64,000 bases of DNA from a virus: the IMG/VR virus record IMGVR_UViG_3300032163_000009, positions 1-64,000 of that record; one strand, 5' to 3'. Every line of letters begins with the position of its first letter. Position 1 is the first letter of the stretch. The position numbers and the translations under genes were made by a program. Positions 50,335-57,188 of this stretch are shown one piece after another. A model generated the notes under the pieces. The model made no database searches. It was given only the letters and a program-made list of their open reading frames with translations, and was not told the DNA's origin.

Positions 50335-50941
50335 GTTTTTGCAACAAGCAATTGCAACGCGCAGATGGATAGCAAGACACACAACGGTTTGGGAACGTAA
50401 AAGGAATTTCTGCACAGGTTTCCCACCCGATCTAGGCGCGCAAAAAACAAAATGGAACGGTACTGCGTTTAAGAGTTTGTGTGTTGCGCAGTGCAGCAGG
50501 TTGAGGAATGTTTGTGAAGTGCAGATGGCGGTCGTTTTTTCGGGCAGCGCGCCAGCAAGTGCAAAGTAACAAAAAACATTCAACCTAAAGCACAGCGCGT
50601 AGAACGCTAAACAAACCACAGGCCACATTTTGAAATAGCAGTTGTGCAAATAGTGTGAGGAGTTGTTAGCATGTGCGAACGGGCTAACATGCGCAGCAGA
50701 AAATAATAGCTGCGCAGGATCGCTACACTTGGGGATGAACACGCTCCAGAAAATTGAGAACTGTTTGTGGACTGGGCTACATGCGCAGCAAACAAACTGA
50801 ACAGCAAATTGTTCGTAACCTCTCAAATCCATTTAGTCCACTCACTGCCGCACTTGTAGAAAGTTTACAAGGCGACAAACAAAACACCTACATCCGGCCA
50901 GACCGGTGACATACTTTGCAAATCGTTTGGACTAGAAAATT

Positions 50942-51031
50942 GTTAGGCGCTGCGGACTGCGAGCAGGTTTGCACACGTTGCAAAATAACTCCGCTGGACA
51001 GCTTCAACGTCCGTAACCCGCAGCGCCTAAC
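50942..51031 (+). repeat. Long-range 14-bp perfect inverted repeat in the early leader
   Basis: Arms 50942-50955 and 51018-51031 are perfect complements 62 bases apart. Smaller pairings fit inside the loop (for example ACGTTG with CAACGT and GGAC with GTCC). This could fold as a closed RNA domain in the leader upstream of the first early gene. Confidence 0.6.
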
Positions 51032-51046
51032 CCAACGATTGAAAAT

Positions 51047-51081
51047 AAATTTTGCAGCCCGTTCGACGCGCTGCAAAATTT
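51047..51081 (+). repeat. 12-bp perfect hairpin before the first early gene
   Basis: Arms 51047-51058 and 51070-51081 pair perfectly with an 11-base loop. It ends about 34 bases before the ribosome site of the gene at 51125. No T-run follows, so control of translation or mRNA stability is more likely than termination. Confidence 0.6.
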
Positions 51082-51124
51082 GCGTTCAACCAAATCCAAA
51101 ACGCAGAACACAGGAGAACAAAAA

Positions 51125-51811
51125 ATGGCACTGCAATCGAAACAAAGCGTGGTAAAGGAAATTACGAAATTGGAATTGAAACTGCGCGGCAAGTTTTTTC
51201 AAGAGCGAGGCCGGACGTGGTTTAGCAGCAAGTTGACTCGCAAGCAACGCGCTGACATTGAATGGCGGGTCGCAGTGCATCATCGTTGGTTCGAGATGCA
51301 CTTGACCGCAGCCGAATACAAAAAACTGAAAGCAGAGTACGGCTGTGAACGCAAAGGCTGCTATGTGTTCGTCACCGCGCAGTTAGAAACAGTGCGCGTG
51401 ACGATCCCGGCGGCTAAGTTCAGCGGCAAACAAACGCGCGAAAATTTCCAAATCGATTTTATCGAACGCGACTACATGGCAAAGCAAGTGCAACGCACAA
51501 GGAGCAATGACATGCACAACAAGGTAATTAAAACCGATCTTAAGACTTTTGAGCGCGACCGAGAAACTGCACTGAAAGAATTTTGCGTTTGGCACAATTT
51601 GAAAATTGTCAAACGCTATACGACGCGCACCGAATACGCCGTCCCCAAAGGCAACTTACTGCGCGGCGGCGACACAAACGATCGCGTGCTGATGGCATGT
51701 GGTTGCCGATTGCGCTACGAATATTTGAAAGGTTGGCGGTTTGCAGATAAACACGCAGCCCGACATGAAACAAACTGCGCTGACAATGAATTCAACGGTT
51801 ACGTTTGGTAA
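51125..51811 (+). CDS. Hypothetical basic protein, 228 aa
   Basis: First gene of the rightward early block. ATG 51125 follows CAGGAGAACAAAAA. The protein is basic, with a TWFSSKLTRKQRADIEWRV segment and three Cys near the end (ACGCRLRYE and ETNCADNEF). DNA or RNA binding would fit its charge, but no family is recognised. It is the gene directly behind the structured leader. Confidence 0.7.
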   Translation: MALQSKQSVVKEITKLELKLRGKFFQERGRTWFSSKLTRKQRADIEWRVAVHHRWFEMHLTAAEYKKLKAEYGCERKGCYVFVTAQLETVRVTIPAAKFSGKQTRENFQIDFIERDYMAKQVQRTRSNDMHNKVIKTDLKTFERDRETALKEFCVWHNLKIVKRYTTRTEYAVPKGNLLRGGDTNDRVLMACGCRLRYEYLKGWRFADKHAARHETNCADNEFNGYVW

Positions 51812-51840
51812 CCACTCAATCACCTCAAGGAGAAAATAAA

Positions 51841-52413
51841 ATGTCCGACAAAAATTTGAATCAACTATTGAAGAAGGCCGACGAAGCCCGCAGTCAAGTG
51901 AACTACTTTACAGACGCCCAGTTAGCTTACCGGTTAATCGCCCGACGCGGCTCCAAAGGTTTTGTGCGCAGCGCGAAAGAAGGTCAAGTGTACGACCAGA
52001 TGGCGTGCGTGGCAGTGCAATTGAAGAAGGATGTGCTTGCCGGTGACACCACACACATTTCATTGAGCATCGGAGCAGCCAAAGAACTGCGCAGCCAATT
52101 GAACACCGCGATCGAGCAGTATGAATTTGCAACGCGACAAGATGACATTGAAACGCGAGCACGCGAGGACGCCAAGGCGGGCTTGAAGCCGCTGATGATT
52201 TGGACGGCGATTGTGGAATGGCGACTGTGCGGCAGCAACACTGTAGGCGGCAAAGAAGTGATCGAGCGCGAAGAAGTAGATTTGCAAATCCGCAGCGACG
52301 ATCGAACGATTGCGCGTGAGGCAATGAAAGAGGAACTGTCGCGCAATTACCGCGAGGGCGGCAAAATTATTTCGATGGGCAAGCGCGGCAACCTGTCCGT
52401 TTATCAACTGTAA
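51841..52413 (+). CDS. Hypothetical protein, 190 aa
   Basis: ATG 51841 has AAGGAGAAAATAAA upstream and is preferred over an in-frame start at 51805. The protein is helical and charged. Residues 120-185 alternate strands and helices (IWTAIVEWRLCGS, REEVDLQIRSDD). No motif is recognised. It is followed by an unusual structured intergenic segment. Confidence 0.7.
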   Translation: MSDKNLNQLLKKADEARSQVNYFTDAQLAYRLIARRGSKGFVRSAKEGQVYDQMACVAVQLKKDVLAGDTTHISLSIGAAKELRSQLNTAIEQYEFATRQDDIETRAREDAKAGLKPLMIWTAIVEWRLCGSNTVGGKEVIEREEVDLQIRSDDRTIAREAMKEELSRNYREGGKIISMGKRGNLSVYQL

Positions 52414-52423
52414 AAGATTCGAA

Positions 52424-52540
52424 CGCGCTGCGCAGTGCAACGCCCTCACCCACCGGCGAGGAGGCAAGACTTAGGCACTGCGCAGCGCGGGTTATTGTTT
52501 TGCCCGCGTGTGCGTTGGCAACGACGCATAGGCGGGCAAG
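52424..52540 (+). repeat. Two stacked inverted repeats between early genes
   Basis: First, arms 52424-52438 and 52475-52489 are perfect over 15 bp, and each holds the palindrome CTGCGCAG. Second, TGCCCGC with GCGGGCA and TGCGT with ACGCA (about 52501-52537) give a two-part stem with a symmetric 3x3 internal loop. The segment has no reading frame of note and ends about 45 bases before the next start. It may be an RNA switch, a processing site or a small RNA. Confidence 0.55.
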
Positions 52541-52581
52541 CCGGTAACGGTTTGACTACATTTTGATCGGAGAAAAATAAA

Positions 52582-52860
52582 ATGGCACACCTTGAAAATG
52601 AAATCGCTCCACTATCATCTAGCGTAAAAAAGGAAATCAGAAACAAACTCGACGGGCTGGCAGACAAAGTTACTTTCCACCGCGACGGCAGTATCGAGAT
52701 TCGCTTCGGCTTCTTTTATCGTCACGGCATGACGACCGAGACTTGCAAGAAAAATGTATTGGCCGTCGTGCCCGATGCAAAATTTGTCGAAGATGAATGC
52801 TTTGAGAATTGGCAGCCGTGGCCGCGTGACTCTTACTTCAAGATCACCTTCAAGATTTAA
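52582..52860 (+). CDS. Hypothetical protein, 92 aa
   Basis: Small alpha/beta protein. The N-terminal 30 residues are helical, followed by alternating strands (VTFHRDGSIEIRFGFFYRHG) and an acidic stretch. The ribosome site is ATCGGAGA. Function is unknown. Confidence 0.65.
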   Translation: MAHLENEIAPLSSSVKKEIRNKLDGLADKVTFHRDGSIEIRFGFFYRHGMTTETCKKNVLAVVPDAKFVEDECFENWQPWPRDSYFKITFKI

Positions 52861-52893
52861 GATCAATTCCAAATTTCAATCGGAGGCAGTGAC

Positions 52894-53193
52894 ATGATTA
52901 AAACAATTCAATATACACTCAGGTTCACTGAGGGCATTGCTTCATCGATGAAGCACCATATAACAATAACGTGTGGGAGTGTAACTGGAAAGGCGACTGT
53001 CGAAATTACAGAAACAGATGACGGCCGGCTTGGTGATGGCTCTAAGGAAAATCCGTTCATTGGGCGACTGTTAGAAATGGCGGACGACCATGAAGTGAAT
53101 CTAAGCGGGCCGTATGACGCACGCGGGAATTTCAGAAACTTGAGCGGCGCACATGAATATGGTTCACCGCGCAATCTGGACATCGAGAAGTAA
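52894..53193 (+). CDS. Hypothetical protein, 99 aa
   Basis: Beta-rich opening (IQYTLRFTEGIASSM) followed by a Gly/Asp-rich helix-loop part. The ribosome site AATCGGAGG is almost identical to that of the next gene. More AT-rich than its neighbours. No family was recognised. Confidence 0.65.
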   Translation: MIKTIQYTLRFTEGIASSMKHHITITCGSVTGKATVEITETDDGRLGDGSKENPFIGRLLEMADDHEVNLSGPYDARGNFRNLSGAHEYGSPRNLDIEK

Positions 53194-53215
53194 AATTTCA
53201 ATCGGAGGCAACGAC

Positions 53216-53485
53216 ATGCTCGCTTTACATCGCACGGCCAAGACGCAGCGTCAAACCAACAGCACATTGACGGACTGCGTCGTTAAGACTTTCCTGATCG
53301 AGATCGAAGACGCGCTGCGCACTTACTGTCAACAGCACGGCTTCACGATCGACCGGCGCCGGATCGTGTTCATCAAAGAGGCGCGCAACATCGGCGCGCT
53401 GACCGTCAACATCGCGCTGGTCAAGCGCGGAGGTCGGCACTTCACGCTATACGAACAAAACGCGCAATGGTGCAAAGTCAACTGA
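53216..53485 (+). CDS. Hypothetical basic protein, 89 aa
   Basis: ATG 53216 follows the same TTTCAATCGGAGGCA leader as the gene before it, so the earlier in-frame ATG at 53153 is rejected. The middle (VKTFLIEIEDALRTYCQQHGF) is a helix; the end is basic and beta-rich. Function is unknown. Confidence 0.65.
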   Translation: MLALHRTAKTQRQTNSTLTDCVVKTFLIEIEDALRTYCQQHGFTIDRRRIVFIKEARNIGALTVNIALVKRGGRHFTLYEQNAQWCKVN

Positions 53486-53514
53486 ACGACATTCAAATGA
53501 TCGGAGGATCAAAA

Positions 53515-53757
53515 ATGACTGAGCAAGAAGCAAATCAATTGAAAGCCGTGTTAGGCGGTGAGGTATTGCAAACGGGCGGCGGTGTGTATGTGCTGATCCT
53601 AAAAGAAGTCAACCGGCCATACTGCGACGACGCTCGCGTGTTGGTGTTTAGCGGTGAAGTGATTGCGGAATACTTTAGCCGCGAGTTCTTTGACGATGGT
53701 ATGCAACCAGCCGCAGAGTATGACTTAGACACGGTGGTTAATTATGACCAAAGTTAA
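53515..53757 (+). CDS. Small acidic hypothetical protein, 80 aa
   Basis: ATG 53515 follows GATCGGAGGATC. The first half is alpha/beta with VLQTGGGVYVLIL; the second half is acidic (FFDDGMQP, EYDLDTV). It overlaps the following zinc-ribbon gene by 14 bases. No family is recognised. Confidence 0.65.
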   Translation: MTEQEANQLKAVLGGEVLQTGGGVYVLILKEVNRPYCDDARVLVFSGEVIAEYFSREFFDDGMQPAAEYDLDTVVNYDQS

Positions 53758-54274
53758 TTACGATCGCACGGACGTTCGCGCGACGGTCGAAGCAGCGCAT
53801 CGCGTGATCGGCAGCATCGAAACTTCCAAAGTGAAGTTCGTGTATGCGACGGCCAACGGCTTTGTGGTGTCCGGCGTGAAGCCGCCGATCGCTCAAGACT
53901 ACTACCGAGTGACGTTCGACCAGCACGAATTGATCACGGCCAACCCGCAAGAGTATTATGCGTTTGGCTTCGTGATCGCCACGGCCAACAACGGCGCGAA
54001 AGACACCTGTACCTACATGGGCAATGAAGACACACTCGACAAAGCGATCGAACGGGTGACCGGCGCAGTCATTAGATACATGCGCGAGGGCGTGATTGTT
54101 TATCGCGCCGAAGTCAATCGCATGTGCAAGCGCTGTAATTTCACCGGCACGATCGGCAAGATCGGCCACGCGCAGACTTGCCCTAGTTGTCGGGGTGCGC
54201 CGTTGATGAAGGTTGAGCGCGTCTTGATCGACTTGCCTTTTACAGCGGGCAAGGTGTGGAATGTAAAGGATTAA
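53744..54274 (+). CDS. Protein with C-terminal zinc ribbon, 176 aa
   Basis: CKRCNFTGTIG and CPSCRGAP form a DnaJ-like zinc ribbon near residues 127-155. The first 120 residues are alpha/beta (VKFVYATANGFVVSGVKPP, YYAFGFVIATAN) and unrecognised. A nucleic-acid or protein-binding role is plausible. Confidence 0.7.
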   Translation: MTKVNYDRTDVRATVEAAHRVIGSIETSKVKFVYATANGFVVSGVKPPIAQDYYRVTFDQHELITANPQEYYAFGFVIATANNGAKDTCTYMGNEDTLDKAIERVTGAVIRYMREGVIVYRAEVNRMCKRCNFTGTIGKIGHAQTCPSCRGAPLMKVERVLIDLPFTAGKVWNVKD

Positions 54275-54297
54275 ATCTGATTCGGAGAAATCGAAAA

Positions 54298-54567
54298 ATG
54301 AAACACTCTAAACGTCCAGCACTATTGGCCGCCGCTGAATATCTTGGCACTTACTGCCTGATGCAAATGCAGGTTGAACGCTTGATCGAATTGGTGCGCG
54401 AGCATCGGCACACCGACATCACGGCCATCCGTGATCAAAGCCAACCGCGCTGCTTCAAGGTGTCCGTCGCACACAACAATGATTGGGATCGCAATGACTA
54501 TTTGAATCTGGCCGCATTTGTAGCAAGGGCGGTTACGGTCTTGCCAGAGGCACAGCATGTCGCCTAA
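54298..54567 (+). CDS. Hypothetical protein, 89 aa
   Basis: ATG 54298 follows TCGGAGAAATCG, so the in-frame start at 54256 is rejected. Helical opening (RPALLAAAEYLGTYCLM), then a mixed alpha/beta end. It overlaps the next gene by 11 bases. Function is unknown. Confidence 0.65.
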   Translation: MKHSKRPALLAAAEYLGTYCLMQMQVERLIELVREHRHTDITAIRDQSQPRCFKVSVAHNNDWDRNDYLNLAAFVARAVTVLPEAQHVA

Positions 54568-54898
54568 AGTCAGAATCGTTCACGTCAAGCGCGGCATGAC
54601 CGCCGCGAATGTGATCAAGCACCTGCGCGTGATACTCGAAGCGCAGCGCCAGTCGTTGATCGACAACACTGCGCAGGAATGGGTGGAGTATTATCACAAC
54701 CAAGTCCAGCAAATGATCGCCGCGATCGGCGCACTGGATGGCGGCGCTGATATTGTGACGGTGTTGGCGCAGGTGAAGAAATTTATCAACGGCAACTACT
54801 TGAGTTCGATCGCGCGGCTGTATGAAGCCAATCGCTACGGCTTTAAGCCCGACGACAACTGGCAAGTCATTGACGGCGATCTCGTAAGGCAAACCTAA
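54557..54898 (+). CDS. Hypothetical protein, 113 aa
   Basis: Basic start (KVRIVHVKRG) followed by a long helical part with ILEAQRQSLIDNTAQEW. No family is recognised. It overlaps the next gene by one base and is part of the tightly packed early operon. Confidence 0.65.
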   Translation: MSPKVRIVHVKRGMTAANVIKHLRVILEAQRQSLIDNTAQEWVEYYHNQVQQMIAAIGALDGGADIVTVLAQVKKFINGNYLSSIARLYEANRYGFKPDDNWQVIDGDLVRQT

Positions 54899-55302
54899 TG
54901 CCCAATCAAGAACTGTTTCAATGGCTAAGCCAATTTCGCAACACCAGCAACGGCGACACGTTTAGAATCGGTCAAGCCGACTTGATGATTCACTCGCAAC
55001 GCCACACCACTGATCGCGTGAACTTGGATGAGATCGTGACACGCGATCGAGGCCGCGGCTACGGCGGCACAGCACTGAAAGAATTTTGCACTGCGCTCGA
55101 TCGTTGCAAAGTGACTTGCGTGCTGGTGTGTGAACCGTTTTCAGTAACGTATCACACGCTTGACGGCGAGGAAGAAATCATCGCGCCGTCGCAGTCGTGG
55201 CGACAACTGCAAGCGTGGTATCGAAAGTTTGGCTTCAAGGGCAGCGGCAAGGTCATGATTCGCAGGCCGCAAAGCCAGTTCGCCGAAGGAGATAAAAGAT
55301 GA
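54898..55302 (+). CDS. GNAT-type acetyltransferase-like protein, 134 aa
   Basis: The acetyl-CoA loop is RGRGYGGTALKEFCTALD, and LQAWYRKFGFKGSGKVMIR matches the last strands of the GNAT fold. The protein looks complete. It could acetylate a host protein, peptide or small molecule; the acceptor is unknown. It overlaps neighbours by one and four bases. Confidence 0.75.
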   Translation: MPNQELFQWLSQFRNTSNGDTFRIGQADLMIHSQRHTTDRVNLDEIVTRDRGRGYGGTALKEFCTALDRCKVTCVLVCEPFSVTYHTLDGEEEIIAPSQSWRQLQAWYRKFGFKGSGKVMIRRPQSQFAEGDKR

Positions 55303-55736
55303 CGGATGTCGAACAGGACTTGATGGACTATTTACGCAGTGTAAGCGAGATGACTCAAGGCCGATCGCTTGAAGGCGTGGTGTTGAAGCACGTCCGAATC
55401 TGCCTTGCACAGAAGTTACCGTCCGGCTGCAAGCGCGGGCCTAAAGGCATGTGCTTCATGAACGCCTACCATCTAGTTTGCTCCAAGCCGGAGTTGTCGT
55501 ATGTGGAAGGCTTCGCTATGACGGAGGTTGTGCCAATCGCTATTCGGCACGCTTGGGCGGTTGATAAACAAAATCAAGTCTACGACAACACTTGGAAGAC
55601 AGTCGGGGTGGCTTACTTCGGCATTGTAATGAAGTTGAATCAAGTCAACAAGATAATTTTTGAGACAAAGCGCTACGGCGTGCTGGATTTTTCCAGCGCA
55701 GCGTTCCGAAAGATGGTGGAGGTGAAGGATGCCTAA
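55299..55736 (+). CDS. Conserved phage-type hypothetical protein, 145 aa
   Basis: GMCFMNAYHLV, LSYVEGFAM, IRHAWAVD, VYDNTW and AYFGIVM form a pattern I have seen in several phage proteins of unknown function; the His and Asp of RHAWAVD with the earlier Cys recall a papain-like arrangement, which is only a guess. It is coupled to the GNAT gene (ATGA). Confidence 0.65.
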   Translation: MTDVEQDLMDYLRSVSEMTQGRSLEGVVLKHVRICLAQKLPSGCKRGPKGMCFMNAYHLVCSKPELSYVEGFAMTEVVPIAIRHAWAVDKQNQVYDNTWKTVGVAYFGIVMKLNQVNKIIFETKRYGVLDFSSAAFRKMVEVKDA

Positions 55737-55935
55737 GACGCTTGTTTCATCCCCGCAAGTGGTGCGCTATCAGAAAGAATTTGTCAATCGCACCTGGCGC
55801 GTTGTGCCGCACATTTTCGACAACGGCGAAAAGGCTGACGAATGGGCGGCGAGTCACCGCTGGCTGCACTGGGTTGTCCCCGCTGATTTTGGCGGCCACA
55901 AAGTTCTCGACGCGATCGATCATCGCGGCGAATAG
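55729..55935 (+). CDS. Small hypothetical protein, 68 aa
   Basis: A Trp- and His-rich protein (DEWAASHRWLHWVVP) with no known motif. It overlaps the preceding gene by 8 bases and has its ribosome site (GGAGGTGAAGG) inside it. Confidence 0.6.
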   Translation: MPKTLVSSPQVVRYQKEFVNRTWRVVPHIFDNGEKADEWAASHRWLHWVVPADFGGHKVLDAIDHRGE

Positions 55936-55944
55936 GAGCCTGAC

Positions 55945-56358
55945 ATGAAAAACAAATCAACGCGATCGAGTCCAACGATCGGCGCTTCGACACTGCCGAT
56001 TAAATATGCCGTGAAAGACGCCGGGCGCGTGCTGCCCTCGACGGTGGCGGCGAAAGTGCAATTGCTGGCTGAGGCGTTCAATCAATCAGCGCGTGAACGC
56101 AATGCCAACACGACCGGCTCGATCGTTCCATTGATTGTCAAGTTTCGGTTGCATACAGTGATGGCGCCGATTGTTGGCTACGCAGATGTGCCACTTGACG
56201 CCATGCTGTTTCAAGACAATCGAGAAATTAAGCCGATGACCAAAAATCTCGACAGTCGGCGCGGCGACACTTATGCCGTGCGGCTGATGGCGCATGAAGG
56301 CAATCACTTTTTGGAAGTGTATCACTACACATGGCAAGCGGAGGTTGAACATGCCTGA
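55945..56358 (+). CDS. Hypothetical protein, 137 aa
   Basis: Basic N-terminus, then a helix (AAKVQLLAEAFNQSARERN) and a beta-rich C-terminal half ending in HFLEVYHYTW. No family is recognised. The start of the next gene overlaps its end. Confidence 0.65.
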   Translation: MKNKSTRSSPTIGASTLPIKYAVKDAGRVLPSTVAAKVQLLAEAFNQSARERNANTTGSIVPLIVKFRLHTVMAPIVGYADVPLDAMLFQDNREIKPMTKNLDSRRGDTYAVRLMAHEGNHFLEVYHYTWQAEVEHA

Positions 56359-56620
56359 TCAATTGCGCAAAATAAAAACGATCATCGGCTATACCGCCGA
56401 CGCCCGCTTTTACGCAGAAGCGAGCGACGAGATTGTCGGCTTCGTCAAACGGCGTTCTGAAATTCCTTCACCGTACCGTTACTCACCAACGCATGAAGTG
56501 CTGCTATTCAAGGGCTTGAAAGTCATTCACGTTGAAACGGCACATCGCCGCTATGAAATTTTCGACGTGAGCGATCTGCAAATCTTCGCAACCGAAGACG
56601 AAGCGATGAATAGCGCTTGA
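56351..56620 (+). CDS. Hypothetical protein, 89 aa
   Basis: ATG 56351 follows GCGGAGG, so the earlier in-frame ATG at 56294 is rejected. Mixed alpha/beta sequence (IKTIIGYTADARFYAEASDE). It is the last gene before the second operator-type promoter. Confidence 0.65.
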   Translation: MPDQLRKIKTIIGYTADARFYAEASDEIVGFVKRRSEIPSPYRYSPTHEVLLFKGLKVIHVETAHRRYEIFDVSDLQIFATEDEAMNSA

Positions 56621-56624
56621 TTGA

Positions 56625-56653
56625 TTGTCAAGAATTGTATAACCATTTATAAT
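56625..56653 (+). promoter_or_regulatory. Second operator-type rightward promoter
   Basis: TTGTCA (56625-56630), 17 bases, then TATAAT (56648-56653). The palindrome-like site at 56637-56652 matches that at 50318-50333 in 13 of 16 positions and lies in exactly the same register to the -10. It starts transcription at about 56660, just before the zinc-finger/HTH gene and the AAA+ module. Confidence 0.8.
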
Positions 56654-56674
56654 AATCCTCGGAGGCATTCCAAT

Positions 56675-57136
56675 ATGGACGAAAAATTGTTAGGCACGAA
56701 TGTAAGCGATCGGCGGATCGGATTTTGTTTGGTCTGCGGCGAGGTCGGCGCAGTGGCGATCGAGATTGGCGGCACACTGATCATCTCGACCAATTATCAA
56801 AACATCACCGGCGCAGAACATCCTAACGCGCTGCGCTCGATCGATGTTGATCACGGCAACGGCCAAGCGCATTGTCGGGCCGAAGACTTGGGCTTGCTGG
56901 AAATTCACCAGACGGCACAGCTCTCCGGTAGCCACGATCAAACGATCTACAAGGCGATTCAACGCAAGCGACTGAGCGCGACAACTTTGCCGTTCACCGG
57001 CAACCGGCAATTTATTGATCCGATCGACTTGCCGCACTACTGGCTGACCGCGAAAGCGGGCCGCCCGAAAGGGCCACGCAGCAAGCCGTATCAATACAAA
57101 AAGAAAGAACCGGAGGCTGCTATCGCCAATAAATAA
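56675..57136 (+). CDS. Zinc-finger and helix-turn-helix DNA-binding protein, 153 aa
   Basis: ATG 56675 follows CTCGGAGGCATTCC. CLVCG and AHCRAE supply a possible zinc site in the first 60 residues. HQTAQLSGSHDQTIYKAIQ and then KRLSATTLPFTG are an excisionase-type helix-turn-helix. The tail GRPKGPRSKP is an AT-hook-like basic segment. It is the first gene behind the second operator-type promoter and may regulate the module downstream. Confidence 0.7.
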   Translation: MDEKLLGTNVSDRRIGFCLVCGEVGAVAIEIGGTLIISTNYQNITGAEHPNALRSIDVDHGNGQAHCRAEDLGLLEIHQTAQLSGSHDQTIYKAIQRKRLSATTLPFTGNRQFIDPIDLPHYWLTAKAGRPKGPRSKPYQYKKKEPEAAIANK

Positions 57137-57188
57137 TATCGACGCGTTCAAAAAAAGAGTTCTACTATCTGATTCGGAGGAATCGAAA

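Larger units (their letters stand above)
49889..51124. other. 1.2-kb control region without convincing genes
   Basis: This is the only long stretch without a supported gene. It separates leftward from rightward transcription. Frames on both strands encode Cys- and Phe-rich sequences unlike the neighbours. The DNA repeats short words around CATGCGCAG, CATGTGCGA and CTGCGCAG (for example near 50049, 50104, 50670, 50688, 50711 and 50780). It also holds a strong promoter with a palindrome and two large hairpins. An origin, regulatory RNA or long leader are all possible. Confidence 0.5.

Noticed and set aside
50339-50569. Rightward frame of 76 codons just behind the early promoter
   Set aside because: No ribosome site, no recognisable pattern, and composition unlike the early genes.
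50077-50832. Long leftward open frame of 251 codons in the control region
   Set aside because: Its protein is unusually rich in Cys, Phe and His, has no family pattern, no good ribosome site, and would run against the consensus promoter at 50306. The open frame is more likely due to the low count of T-rich triplets on the + strand here. It is not fully excluded.
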